Shown: positions 42,753 through 51,150 of the stretch, piece by piece | Numbering within the stretch: the stretch's first letter is position 1 | Layout of the letters: every line of letters begins with the position of its first letter | Assembly (NCBI GenBank): GCA_003134855.1 | Contig: PLCS01000007.1 | Span: 133,011-197,010, forward strand | DNA from: Acidobacteriaceae bacterium | GTDB lineage: Bacteria > Acidobacteriota > Terriglobia > Terriglobales > Acidobacteriaceae | DNA: 64,000 bases | Reading direction: 5' to 3' | The notes under the pieces: generated by a model | The model's database searches: none | What the model was told of the DNA's origin: nothing | The model's input: the letters and a program-made list of their open reading frames with translations, nothing else | Translations under genes and position numbers: made by a program

Positions 42753-43574
42753 ATGGCATGGTATGCCTACTGCATCGCTGAGAAACAAGCATTTCCTGAA
42801 TCGGCCCGTCATCGCAAACCCCTCCCGATGGAATCGGTCCTCGGAGTCAGCGGCAACCAGGTTTTTGTGTATCCCGCCAACGACCTTGTTGTCATTGTCA
42901 GCGAGCACAACCCCCAGGAAGCTCTCGACCAGAAATGCGGCGTGGATCACGCGCGTGTGATTGCCGACTGCTTTCAGCACTCCACGGTGCTGCCCTTCCG
43001 CTTCGGCACCGTCTTCAACGACGACGAGAGCCTGCGCCGGTCGATCCGCGCCAACCACCGCCAGTTCCTCGACCACATCGACAAGCTGCGCGGCAAGACC
43101 GAGATGCACCTGAAAGTTCTGGTAGAGTGCGGCGGCCACGCCCCCAGCAAGAATCTGTCCGCGGATGGACTGAGCCGGGAGTATTTCACCAGCCTGCGCG
43201 AGAACGCCGGCCGCCAGCGCGAGCGCCAGACCCGCGCCCGCGCCGTCAGCTTCCAAATGCACCGGCTCTTCCTGCCCCTGGACGAAGAGGTCAGTTGCCG
43301 GTTGACGGAGAGCGGCAAGATGCTGCTGGACATCGCGCACCTGATCGACCGCAAGTGCGTGGAGCGCTACCTGAGCAAGTACTCGACCAGCAGTGCCGCG
43401 ATGCGGGAGTACCAGATGCAGCTCTCCGGCCCCTGGCCGCCCTACCACTTTGTCCACCGGCTCACTTGCGGCGCTCACACCCAACCGCAACCGGCGGCCG
43501 GTCCCGTCCAGATAGCTCTGCTGGCAGCCACGCCGGTGATCCGCATTCCGCAGCCTGTCACCGCGCTGGCCTGA
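42753..43574 (+). CDS. GvpL/GvpF-family gas vesicle-type protein
   Basis: The 273-residue protein shows the two GvpF/L hallmarks: TVLPFRFGTVFNDDESLRRSI (about 76-96) and the C-terminal LSGPWPPYHFVHRL (about 228-241). GvpF/L proteins chaperone GvpA in gas-vesicle assembly, yet no gvpA or other gvp gene lies in the window. Solitary copies occur in many soil bacteria and may have another role. A strong terminator follows. Confidence 0.87.
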   Translation: MAWYAYCIAEKQAFPESARHRKPLPMESVLGVSGNQVFVYPANDLVVIVSEHNPQEALDQKCGVDHARVIADCFQHSTVLPFRFGTVFNDDESLRRSIRANHRQFLDHIDKLRGKTEMHLKVLVECGGHAPSKNLSADGLSREYFTSLRENAGRQRERQTRARAVSFQMHRLFLPLDEEVSCRLTESGKMLLDIAHLIDRKCVERYLSKYSTSSAAMREYQMQLSGPWPPYHFVHRLTCGAHTQPQPAAGPVQIALLAATPVIRIPQPVTALA

Positions 43575-43593
43575 GGCGGCGCGGACGCGAAAA

Positions 43594-43619
43594 GGCCATC
43601 CCGCGGGATGGCCTTTTTC
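43594..43619. terminator. Bidirectional intrinsic terminator
   Basis: GGCCATCCCGCGGGATGGCC is a 20-base perfect palindrome flanked by AAAA on the left and TTTTT on the right, so it can end both the GvpL/F transcript and the convergent STAS transcript. Confidence 0.92.
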
Positions 43620-43656
43620 GGATCGGTTGGCGGCGGGAGCGCTGCTCCGGCCAGTT

Positions 43657-44001
43657 TTACGTGAAGGAGGCGATGGCGCTGGCCTCGTCGTCCTTGATGT
43701 CGAAGACGGTGTACAGCTTGGTCAACTGCAGCAGATCGTGAACCTTCTTGGTCAGTTTGAGCAGCTTGACTTCGGCCTGTTGATTCTTGGCTGTTGTAAA
43801 GGCGCTCACCAACTCGCCCAGCCCGGAGCTATCGATGTAGTTCACCTCTGCCAGGTTCAGCAGGATTTTCTTCTGTCCCTTGCTGATCAAGCCGCGAATG
43901 GCATCGCGCAACTGCACACTGCCCTCGCCCAAGGTGATTCGTCCGCTAAGGTCCAGAACAGTTACGCCGTTCACTTCACGGGAAGCAATTGTCAGTGCCA
44001 T
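43657..44001 (-). CDS. STAS-domain anti-sigma factor antagonist
   Basis: The 114-residue protein of the SpoIIAA/RsbV type begins VNGVTVLDLSGRITLGEG, has KKILLNLAEVNYIDSSGLGELV with the phospho-acceptor Ser at 58-59, and ends with an LLKLTKKVHDLLQLTKLYTVF helix. It is the partner of the kinase encoded 70 bp upstream. Together they can form a partner switch controlling a sigma factor. Confidence 0.92.
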   Translation of the reverse strand: MALTIASREVNGVTVLDLSGRITLGEGSVQLRDAIRGLISKGQKKILLNLAEVNYIDSSGLGELVSAFTTAKNQQAEVKLLKLTKKVHDLLQLTKLYTVFDIKDDEASAIASFT

Positions 44002-44071
44002 GGAAACTCCTCCTTGTGGTGCAATCAGAATAACATTCTTGCGGTTGCCAAAGCGCCCTATCCGCGGCGCT

Positions 44072-44512
44072 TCAAGAATTTTTGCCAGCCGGCGCCAGAT
44101 GTTTGACCAGCGTCAACTCGGTTCCGGGATGCAGTTGTCGAAAGTGTACCTCATCCATGAAGGATCGCATGAGGAAGATGCCGCGCCCAGAGCCGCGCAG
44201 CAGGTTTTCGGGAGCCAGCGGGTCGGGAACGGAATCCGGGTTAAGCCCCTTGCCCTGATCGGCGATGGTCATCACCAGCGCCGCGCCGGTATTCTCAAAG
44301 CTGGCGAAGACCAGCTTAGCGGGGTCGTATTCATTGCCGTGCAGAATGGCGTTCACGGCAGCCTCGCGCGCCGCCATGGCAACGTGGAAGCGCTCGTTCT
44401 CGTCCAGGCCGGACTCGGCCGCCAGTTTTTCCGCCACAGCCTCAATCTCGTCGACACTCTCCATCGTCGATTTCAGCGTCAGACTCAGCCGCCCTGCCTT
44501 CGCTTCGCTCAC
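44072..44512 (-). CDS. Anti-sigma regulatory factor, RsbW/SpoIIAB-like kinase
   Basis: The 146-residue GHKL-fold ATPase has the N-box FHVAMAAREAAVNAILHGN (about 40-58), the DQGKGLN motif and GRGIFLMRSFMDEV. It probably phosphorylates the adjacent STAS protein and binds a sigma factor. No sigma gene is adjacent. Confidence 0.9.
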   Translation of the reverse strand: MSEAKAGRLSLTLKSTMESVDEIEAVAEKLAAESGLDENERFHVAMAAREAAVNAILHGNEYDPAKLVFASFENTGAALVMTIADQGKGLNPDSVPDPLAPENLLRGSGRGIFLMRSFMDEVHFRQLHPGTELTLVKHLAPAGKNS

Positions 44513-44675
44513 CGGCCTGGTCTCCGTCTTCTCCGGAACTCACCCGGAAGCATATCGTCCGCCGCGCGCAGCAGCCTAAAAGGCAGTTTCACCGCTGACA
44601 AGGAACTCTGTCAAGCAGCGCGCTGAAGAGTGCGCCGCTCCCCGCCTCGCGCAGTGGGTGAAGCCCTCGCCGCCG

Positions 44676-44972
44676 TCAGGTATTCTTGAACGCGCGGGCT
44701 TGGTCGCGCGCTGCGTGAATGACGTGAATGATTTGGATCATGCTACGCTTCTTGCGGTAATAAATCAGATAGTCGCCTGCCAGGAAGCGGAAGACGCCGG
44801 GTGCGAGTTCGTCGCACTTCCGGCCCACAAAGGGATAATCGCCCAACAGGGCAAAGCGCCCTTCGATGGAATCGATAAGTTTGTCCGCAATGTCAACGCC
44901 TGCTCGCTGAGCCCAGTAAAGAAATATCTGATCCAGCTCCCGCTCGGCCATTTTGGTGACATGAAATTGCAT
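44676..44972 (-). CDS. parE: ParE/RelE-type toxin
   Basis: The 98-residue protein has the ParE pattern: FHVTKMAERELDQIFLYWAQRAGVDIADKLIDSIEGRFALLGDYPFVGRKCDELAPGVFRFLAGDYLIYYRKK, then IIHVIHAARD. ParE toxins poison DNA gyrase; other RelE relatives cleave mRNA. Its ATG shares one base with the antitoxin stop (TAATG). Confidence 0.92.
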   Translation of the reverse strand: MQFHVTKMAERELDQIFLYWAQRAGVDIADKLIDSIEGRFALLGDYPFVGRKCDELAPGVFRFLAGDYLIYYRKKRSMIQIIHVIHAARDQARAFKNT

Positions 44973-45319
44973 TATTTTGCTTCAGCTTCCGCAAGCAATT
45001 TACGCCCCCTGGCCTTCACTCCGGCAGAGAGCTTGGCCAGCCCGGCGCGGCCTTCGTACACGGTATATTCACCGCGTTCGAGCTCGCCGATGCCTTCCAG
45101 TACGCGCTGGCGAATGCGATCGGTCTGAAGGGCCGTAAAGTCGGTCAGCACGTCCTCGACGGTGGGGGCGGCGATACGCAGGGCGCGCTCATCGGCCTCT
45201 TCCATGCGGCGCAGAGCCTCGCGCACCACCTCGCTGGCATTGTTGTAGCGTCCGCTCTTGACCCTGGCCCGCACGTACCCGGCAAGGTGGTCCGTGATTG
45301 AGACGTTCATCTGATCCAT
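44972..45319 (-). CDS. parD: ParD-type antitoxin (CopG/MetJ family)
   Basis: The 115-residue antitoxin begins MDQMNVSITDHLAGYVRARVKSGRYNNASEVVREALRRMEE, the ribbon-helix-helix of ParD. It is longer than the usual 80-90 residues, with an extra C-terminal KARGRKLLAEAEAK. GGAGGAG stands six bases before the chosen ATG at 45319; the longer reading to 45388 is unlikely. Confidence 0.92.
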   Translation of the reverse strand: MDQMNVSITDHLAGYVRARVKSGRYNNASEVVREALRRMEEADERALRIAAPTVEDVLTDFTALQTDRIRQRVLEGIGELERGEYTVYEGRAGLAKLSAGVKARGRKLLAEAEAK

Positions 45320-45425
45320 GAGAATCTCCTCCGGCCTGGAAGCCGAATCCGTTATCAAAAGCGTATCGCCGGTTGAATATAATGTCAATGATTGACATGA
45401 TAGATCGACAGAAAAACCAACACTC

Positions 45426-45462
45426 TGTCATCCTGAGCGGAGCGCAGCGGAGTCGAAGGACC
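45426..45462. repeat. Dispersed TGTCATCCTGAGCGGAGCGCAG repeat
   Basis: A 37-base sequence, TGTCATCCTGAGCGG...AGTCGAAGGACC, contains GCGGAGCGCAGCGG, a repeated GCGGAG core. Very similar sequences are widespread between genes in soil bacteria. Only one copy is in this window. Confidence 0.55.
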
Positions 45463-45556
45463 TGCGGTTGCTTTTCGGTCGCCCAATTTTTGTGGCATTA
45501 AGCAAGAGTGCCAAAACAAGCGTGAAGTAGTCTATGTAAAGCAAGGAGTTCATGGC

Positions 45557-46129
45557 ATGAAGAAAACAAGCTGGATGACCATCGTGGCGATTTGCGTGAG
45601 CTTGTGCGCATCGGTGGTTGCAGCACAACAGAAACCGGAGAAGCCACGCGATCCGGCGCAACTGGAATTGACAATGGAAGTCGCCGCCACAACCAAGGAG
45701 GGCTACCCATCGGTTCTGCGTGTCACGGTTAAAAATGTGGGCATTGTTGCCGTGGATATGCCGATGCCGAAATTTCCATGCATTCCGGGAGGAGGAGGAG
45801 TTGAAATCAGAGTTCAGTGGCATCCGAATACTACGGAAGATCACACAGGGAGAGGGTATGGCCGTTCAGGTTGTTCGCAGGACCACTTCGCAAGCCTGGC
45901 GGTTCGTGTCAAAGAGGAATGGATTCATCTTCGTCCAGGCGAATTCATCACCGTCAGTGACAATTTCCGGTCAGAGCTGCGAAATCTCGATCCGGGAACC
46001 GTCGAATATTGGGTCGAGTACGTACCGCCCGAAGCCAACGCAAAAGAACTGGCTGAACTGCAACAGGTTGGCAACATCGTTCCCATCGAGAAGATCGAAA
46101 CTGCACACCTGCGCTTTGTTGTGCATTGA
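45557..46129 (+). CDS. Secreted hypothetical protein
   Basis: The 190-residue exported protein (signal 1-23, MKKTSWMTIVAICVSLCASVVAA) resembles an immunoglobulin-like beta-sandwich: LELTMEVAATTKEGYPSVLRVTVKNVGIVAVDMPMPKF and WIHLRPGEFITVSDNFRSELRNLDPGTVEYWVEYVPP. This is the pattern of intracellular-proteinase-inhibitor-like or DUF-type exported beta domains, but no family is assigned. It stands alone between TA genes and a repeat. Confidence 0.72.
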   Translation: MKKTSWMTIVAICVSLCASVVAAQQKPEKPRDPAQLELTMEVAATTKEGYPSVLRVTVKNVGIVAVDMPMPKFPCIPGGGGVEIRVQWHPNTTEDHTGRGYGRSGCSQDHFASLAVRVKEEWIHLRPGEFITVSDNFRSELRNLDPGTVEYWVEYVPPEANAKELAELQQVGNIVPIEKIETAHLRFVVH

Positions 46130-46162
46130 GAAATCTTTGCGTGTGCCTACACAATTCGATAT

Positions 46163-46260
46163 GCCCCTCCAGGGCGTGGGCTTCAAACTTGAACCCATTC
46201 CCAGGGTTTCACCCTGGGCTATTTTCATCACCTCCCTCCGGGAGGGCGCGCGGGTTTGAA
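46163..46260. repeat. Dispersed double-hairpin repeat CCCAGGGTTTCACCCTGGG
   Basis: CCCAGGGT (46200-46207) and ACCCTGGG (46211-46218) form a tight hairpin, followed by CTATTTTCATC and a second CCCTCC/GGAGGG hairpin near 46234-46246. It sits after the secreted-protein gene and probably terminates it. Confidence 0.65.
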
Positions 46261-46370
46261 CGGTCCAAGTAGCAGATGAATCCCTCTGCAACAACAGACA
46301 ATCGTACGATTGTCCTGTGTTGCACCCCCACCAGGCGCGCAGCCCGCCCCCAAAGCGATACACTCTCCTC

Positions 46371-47627
46371 ATGCCCGCCCGCACCACAACCCGCATCAGC
46401 CTGACGGCGCTGCTCGGCACTCCGGTCACCGATTCCCAGGGCCATCTGCGCGGGCGGCTCAAGGACATCGCCGTGGCCACCGGCGAGGATGCGGGCAAGG
46501 TGGCCGGCCTGGTGCTGAAGACCCGCGCCGGGCTGTGCATCGTGCCGTCGCACCAGGTGATGGAGACTCCCGCGGGCACGCTCGAACTGCGCTCGGCCGG
46601 CGCGATGGTTCCTCTCGAAGATCAGGGCAACTACCTTTACCTGCAACAGGACTTGATCGACCGCCAGATCATCGACATACACGGCCGCAAAGTGGTGCGC
46701 GTGAACGACGTGGATCTGGAGTGGATGGGCCAGGGCGCGGCGCACCTGCTGCGCGTCTGCGAGGTCGAGGTAGGGCTGAGGGGCGCCTTTCGCCGCGTCT
46801 TCAAGGGCCTACTGCCGCGCGCCACTCTGGAGAAGCTCTCGCGCAAGTTCACAGCCCGCTGCATTCCCTGGGAGTTTGTCGACGTCATCGAGGTCGATCC
46901 GGCGCGCCGTGTCAAGCTGCGCATCGAGTATGAGCGCCTGGGAGAGATGCACCCCTCCGACCTGGCCGACATTCTGGAAGACCTGGCCCCCGCCGAGCGC
47001 GCGGTCATCTTCACATCGCTGGACGAAGAGGTGGCCGCCGAGACCCTGGAAGAGGTTGAGCCCAAGATGCAGAAGGCGCTGCTGGAAAAGCTGGGCGAAG
47101 AAAGAATCGCGGACATCGTCGAGGAGATGGACCCCGGCGCAGCCGCCGACCTGCTGGCCGAGCTGCCTGAGGAGCAGTCGGACGCCATCCTCGAAGAGAT
47201 GGAGCCGGAGGAGCGGCAGGAGGTCTCGGATCTGCTCGAGTTCGACGAGGACTCGGCCGCCGGCTGCATGACCACCGACTTCGTCTCCCTCGGCAAGGAC
47301 GCGACCGTGGCCCAGGCCGTTGAGGCTCTGCGCGGCTTCGACGGCGACCCGGAGAGCGTCACCGAAGTCTACCTGCTCGACGAGAAGCGCGTGCTGTACG
47401 GCGCCGTTCCGCTGGCCCGGCTGGTGATGGCGCAGCCGGAGACGCGCCTCTCCGTGCTGGCCGAAGCGCGCGTCCTCTCCTGCCCCATCGGCATGCATCA
47501 GAACGAGCTGGCCGAGTTCTTCGACAAGTACAACCTGCACGCCCTGGCCGTGGTGGACGCGCAGAGCCGCATGGTCGGCGTCGTCCAGGCCGATCACGTG
47601 ATCAGCTTCCTGAGAGACAAATTATGA
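46371..47627 (+). CDS. PRC-barrel, MgtE N-terminal and CBS domain protein
   Basis: The 418-residue soluble protein has a PRC-barrel-like region (1-100: LLGTPVTDSQGHLRGRLKDIAV). An MgtE N-terminal superhelical domain (about 195-285: LADILEDLAPAERAVIFTSLDEEVAAETLEEVEPKMQKALLEKL) follows, then two CBS motifs (about 295-415). It lacks the MgtE membrane channel. In MgtE the N and CBS domains sense magnesium, so this may regulate a magnesium or manganese carrier such as the NRAMP-like protein 2 kb downstream (inference). The true start is the ATG at 46371. Confidence 0.88.
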   Translation: MPARTTTRISLTALLGTPVTDSQGHLRGRLKDIAVATGEDAGKVAGLVLKTRAGLCIVPSHQVMETPAGTLELRSAGAMVPLEDQGNYLYLQQDLIDRQIIDIHGRKVVRVNDVDLEWMGQGAAHLLRVCEVEVGLRGAFRRVFKGLLPRATLEKLSRKFTARCIPWEFVDVIEVDPARRVKLRIEYERLGEMHPSDLADILEDLAPAERAVIFTSLDEEVAAETLEEVEPKMQKALLEKLGEERIADIVEEMDPGAAADLLAELPEEQSDAILEEMEPEERQEVSDLLEFDEDSAAGCMTTDFVSLGKDATVAQAVEALRGFDGDPESVTEVYLLDEKRVLYGAVPLARLVMAQPETRLSVLAEARVLSCPIGMHQNELAEFFDKYNLHALAVVDAQSRMVGVVQADHVISFLRDKL

Positions 47628-47742
47628 GAAACTGGCTCGATTCGCAGTTTTCTGTGCAGAATTGCTCACATATGTTTCCTTTTATGGCCTTAATCTCGAA
47701 GAAAAGATCGGCAAAAATCCAAATCTGTGAAAGAATCCAGAG

Positions 47743-49215
47743 ATGATGCAGTTTCCAAAAATCATTCAGGGCGGTATGGGGGTGGGCGTCTCGAACTGGC
47801 GCCTGGCCAATGTTGTCTCCAAACTCGGTCAGCTCGGCGTTGTCTCCGGCACAGCGCTTGATTCGCTTTTTATTCGCCGCCTCGGTGATGGCGACCCCGG
47901 CGGCCACATACGCCGCGGCCTCGATGCCTTCCCCTTCCCGGAGATGGCCCAGCGCATCTGGGACGAGTACTACGTCCCCGGCGGCAAGGCCGCGACCGTG
48001 CCGTACGCGCTGCCACCGATGCATCAGCGCCGCGACGTGCGCAAGGTCGTCGAGCTGTGCATTGTGAGCAACTTTGTCGAGGTCTATCTGGCCCGCGATG
48101 GGCACAAGAATCCCGTGGGCATCAATTTCCTGGAGAAGGTGCAAATGCCACACCTTGCGTCGATCTTCGGCGCGATGCTGGCCGGCGTGGGCTATGTATT
48201 GATGGGCGCGGGCATTCCGCTGCACATTCCCGGCGTGCTGGACGCGCTGGCTGGCCTCCGTCCCGCCCAGTACCGGCTGGCGGTCACCGGCGCGGCGCTA
48301 GATCAGGACACGGCGATGAACTTCGATCCCGCCGACTACGTGCAAGGTCCGCTTCCGCTGCTCGACCGGCCGCGCTTCCTGGCCATTGTTTCTTCAAACA
48401 CGCTGGCCACGACCATGCTGCGCCGCGCCACCGGCCGCGTGGATGGCCTGGTCATCGAGACTCCTATCGCCGGCGGGCACAATGCGCCGCCGCGCGGCAA
48501 GCTGCTGCTGAACGCGAACGGAGAACCAATCTACGGCGAGCGCGACCAGGTTGATATAGCGGGTCTGCGCGCGCTGGGAGTTCCCTTCTGGATGGCCGGG
48601 GGCTATGGCAACGCGAAGAGTCTGCGTTTTGCGCTCGATCAGGGCGCCGCGGGCGTGCAGGTGGGCACGGCATTTGCCTTTAGCGAAGAGTCCGGCATGA
48701 GACCCGATCTGAAGAATGAACTGATTGCTCAGGCGGTCACCAACTCCGGTGTGGTCTTCACCGACCCGCTGGCCTCGCCGACAGGCTTCCCCTTCAAGGT
48801 GGCGATCCTGCAAGGCTCATACTCCGAAGCGGCGGTGGCCGAAGCGCGGACACGGGTCTGCGACATCGGCTTGCTGCGGGAGTCTTACACCCAGCCGAAC
48901 GGCAAGATCGGCTATCGCTGCGCCGCCGAGCCGGTGGCCAACTACGTGGCCAAGGGCGGCAAGGTGGAGGAGACGGTGGGACGCAAGTGCCTGTGCAATG
49001 CGCTGATGGCCAACATTGGGCACCAGCAGGTACGCAAGGACGGCTCCCTCGAGCCGCCGCTGGTCACCGTGGGCGACGATCTGAATACCGTAGCGCAGTT
49101 CCTGGCGCCCGGCCGCACATCCTATAGCGCCGCCGACGTGGTCAAGTCTCTGCTGAGCCTGACCGCGGATGCCGTCGTTGAGGAGCAGGATGAACCGGTG
49201 TATGCCACTGCATAG
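47743..49215 (+). CDS. Nitronate monooxygenase-like FMN protein
   Basis: The 490-residue TIM-barrel flavoprotein begins PKIIQGGMGVGVSNWRLANVVSKLGQLGVVSGTAL, the NMO/2-nitropropane dioxygenase opening. PIAGGHNAPPRG (phosphate-binding) and GYGNAKSLRFALDQGAAGVQVGTAFAF are clear. It is about 130 residues longer than standard NMOs because of extra C-terminal sequence with several cysteines (IGYRCAAEPVANYV..GRKCLCNALMANIG), as in PfaD/enoyl-reductase-related enzymes. The substrate is uncertain. A hairpin terminator follows. Confidence 0.85.
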   Translation: MMQFPKIIQGGMGVGVSNWRLANVVSKLGQLGVVSGTALDSLFIRRLGDGDPGGHIRRGLDAFPFPEMAQRIWDEYYVPGGKAATVPYALPPMHQRRDVRKVVELCIVSNFVEVYLARDGHKNPVGINFLEKVQMPHLASIFGAMLAGVGYVLMGAGIPLHIPGVLDALAGLRPAQYRLAVTGAALDQDTAMNFDPADYVQGPLPLLDRPRFLAIVSSNTLATTMLRRATGRVDGLVIETPIAGGHNAPPRGKLLLNANGEPIYGERDQVDIAGLRALGVPFWMAGGYGNAKSLRFALDQGAAGVQVGTAFAFSEESGMRPDLKNELIAQAVTNSGVVFTDPLASPTGFPFKVAILQGSYSEAAVAEARTRVCDIGLLRESYTQPNGKIGYRCAAEPVANYVAKGGKVEETVGRKCLCNALMANIGHQQVRKDGSLEPPLVTVGDDLNTVAQFLAPGRTSYSAADVVKSLLSLTADAVVEEQDEPVYATA

Positions 49216-49247
49216 ATCGGCATAGGCAAAGCAGTTTCGAGTTGGTC

Positions 49248-49287
49248 AAAGGGGTGGATCATTCCGCAAGGAATCATCCACCCCTTT
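49248..49287 (+). terminator. Hairpin terminator after the NMO-like gene
   Basis: AAAGGGGTGGAT and ATCCACCCCTTT (49248-49259 with 49276-49287) form a long stem extended by ATTCC/GGAAT and closed by GCAA, with one C-C mismatch. It is followed by CAGTTTT. Confidence 0.8.
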
Positions 49288-49351
49288 CAGTTTTGGGAGC
49301 TCGACGGACAAAGAAATCCCTGATGAAGTCGATGTTTTGCAGCAACTCTTA

Positions 49352-49663
49352 CTATCTCCTGGCCGAAGGCGTCTGCCCCACCGCAGGTGGCTTGCGCTCC
49401 TTCAGGTTGTGGCTGTCTGCGGCCTTCAACGTCATGCCGTAGATGGACTTGAACTGCTCAATCTCTTTCAGCGTTTGCGCCGAGAAGGGAACGGGCTTGC
49501 CCTCGAAGGCGTGCAGCACGATGCCTTCCAGCAGGTCGCCGAGGGTCATCTCCTTCAGTTCGGCGACGGCCTTGAGCACTTTCAACAAGCGTTTTTCCAT
49601 GCGCACGCCGGTCTGGACGCGCTCGACTACGACGGGTTCGCGATTCTTCTGTTCTTCTGGCAT
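49352..49663 (-). CDS. Small helical protein, possibly RHH-like, with repeat-encoded C-terminus
   Basis: The protein of about 103 residues (MPEEQKNREPVVVERVQTGVRMEKRLLKVLKAVAELKEMTLGDLLEGIVLHAFEGKPVPFS) resembles ribbon-helix-helix or helical DNA-binding accessory proteins. The last residues, KPPAVGQTPSARR, are encoded by a copy of the CCACCTGCGGTGGGGC-GCCTTCGG repeat at 49363-49392. AAGGAGG just before 49663 fixes the start. The function is unknown. Confidence 0.7.
   Translation of the reverse strand: MPEEQKNREPVVVERVQTGVRMEKRLLKVLKAVAELKEMTLGDLLEGIVLHAFEGKPVPFSAQTLKEIEQFKSIYGMTLKAADSHNLKERKPPAVGQTPSARR
49363..49392 (-). repeat. Dispersed repeat CCACCTGCGGTGGGGC, coding copy
   Basis: On the minus strand: CCACCTGCGGTGGGGC, then AGAC, then GCCTTCGG, the same as at 51081 and 51424 with AACA/AACT in place of AGAC. 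It forms the 3' end of the gene at 49352-49663 and so adds residues to its protein. Confidence 0.78.
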
Positions 49664-49832
49664 ACTGCCTCCTTGGTACAACAGTACCAATGTACCATGG
49701 TAATTATGCCTTGTCAACCCCAATTCTCCGACTCTTTGGAGGGTCGCGGCCAGCGGGTTTCGCGCCCCCCGCCCTAGCCTGTTATGGTCAGGGAGGAAAC
49801 CGTAAATGAATCCCCCTTAGGAACCGGCGAAG

Positions 49833-51083
49833 ATGTGGAAGCGTTGGCGAATCCGGATACTGCTGTTTCTGGCCGTCCTTGGCCCCGGATTCATTACCGC
49901 CAACGTCGATAACGACTCCGGCGGCATCCTCACCTATTCGCAGGCCGGCGCGCAATACGGCTACGCGCTGCTCTGGATGATGATTCCCATCACCATCGCA
50001 CTTACCGTGGTGCAGGAGATGAACGCCCGCATGGGCGTGGTCACCGGCAAGGGCTTGAGCGACCTGATCCGCGAGGAGTTCGGTCTGCGCTTCACCTTTT
50101 TGCTGATGGTGGCTCTGGTCGTCGTCAACTACACCAACGTCGTCACTGAATTCATCGGCATCGCCGGCTCGATGCAGCTCTTTCACCTGACCAAGTTCAT
50201 CTCCGTGCCCTTTTTCGCGGCGCTGGTCTGGTTCATGGTGGTCAAGGGCAACTACAAGACAACGGAAAAGATCTTCCTGGTCGCCTCGGTGGTTTACATT
50301 GCTTACATCTTCGCCGGCGTGCTCTCGCAGCCCAACTGGCATGAAGCGCTCAGGGCCACGGTCAAGCTGCCCGATAAATCCGTCATGCGCGACAAAGCCT
50401 ACGTCTATATGGCCATCGGCATGATCGGCACCACCATCGCTCCATGGATGCAGTTCTATCTGCAATCGTCGATCGTCGAGAAGGGCGTCAGCAACAAGAA
50501 CTTCTTCGCCATGCGCCTGGACGTGACGGTGGGCAGCCTCTTTCAGGATGTGGTGGCCTGGTTCATCGTCGTGGCCTGCGCCGCCACGCTCTTCGTGCAC
50601 GGCATGGGCGCCATTCAGGTGGCCAGCGACGCCGCCGAAGCCATGCGCCCCCTGGCCGGCGACTACGCATTCATCCTCTTCGCCTTCGGCCTGCTCAACG
50701 CCTCGGTCTTCGCCGCCTCCATTCTGCCGCTCTCCACTGCCTACACCGTCTGCGAGGGCCTGGGCATGGAGTCCGGCGTCGATAAATCGCCCAGTGAGGC
50801 GCCGGTCTTTTACTGGCTCTATGCGCTGCTGATCGCCGGCGGCGCGGGCACGGTGCTTCTGCTGCCCGATTCGCAACTGATCAAATTCGCCATTCTCTCG
50901 CAGGTGCTGAACGGCGTGCTGCTGCCGGTCATCATCATCCTGATGCTGCTGCTGATCAACCGCTCCGACCTGATGGGCGAGCACAAGAACTCGCGCTTAT
51001 GGAATGTGATTGCCTGGTCCACCAGCATCATCGTGATCGGAATGACCCTGGTGATGCTGTGGGGCATGATTCCGGGGCACTGA
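49833..51083 (+). CDS. NRAMP-family divalent metal carrier with altered binding motifs
   Basis: The 416-residue membrane protein has eleven or so helices. TM1 GPGFITANVDNDSGGILTYSQAGAQYGY aligns with NRAMP TM1, but the canonical DPGN reads DSGG (D28-G31). TM6 GTTIAPWMQFYLQS aligns with the TM6 MPH region with Met to Ala and His to Trp. The coordinating Asp is kept, the sulfur ligand is lost. Such changes are reported for NRAMP-related magnesium carriers, and the MgtE-like protein upstream supports this (inference). The stop TGA is the start of a dispersed repeat. Confidence 0.85.
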   Translation: MWKRWRIRILLFLAVLGPGFITANVDNDSGGILTYSQAGAQYGYALLWMMIPITIALTVVQEMNARMGVVTGKGLSDLIREEFGLRFTFLLMVALVVVNYTNVVTEFIGIAGSMQLFHLTKFISVPFFAALVWFMVVKGNYKTTEKIFLVASVVYIAYIFAGVLSQPNWHEALRATVKLPDKSVMRDKAYVYMAIGMIGTTIAPWMQFYLQSSIVEKGVSNKNFFAMRLDVTVGSLFQDVVAWFIVVACAATLFVHGMGAIQVASDAAEAMRPLAGDYAFILFAFGLLNASVFAASILPLSTAYTVCEGLGMESGVDKSPSEAPVFYWLYALLIAGGAGTVLLLPDSQLIKFAILSQVLNGVLLPVIIILMLLLINRSDLMGEHKNSRLWNVIAWSTSIIVIGMTLVMLWGMIPGH

Positions 51084-51112
51084 CCACCTGCGGTGGGGCC
51101 AACAGCCTTCGG
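51081..51112. repeat. Dispersed repeat TGACCACCTGCGGTGGGGCC, copy 2
   Basis: Begins with the stop codon of the NRAMP-like gene and continues AACAGCCTTCGG. The core hairpin is CCACC/GGTGG. Confidence 0.8.
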
Positions 51113-51150
51113 CTCACTGGACGTAAAATCGAAATCTGGGGCTCCTCGCA

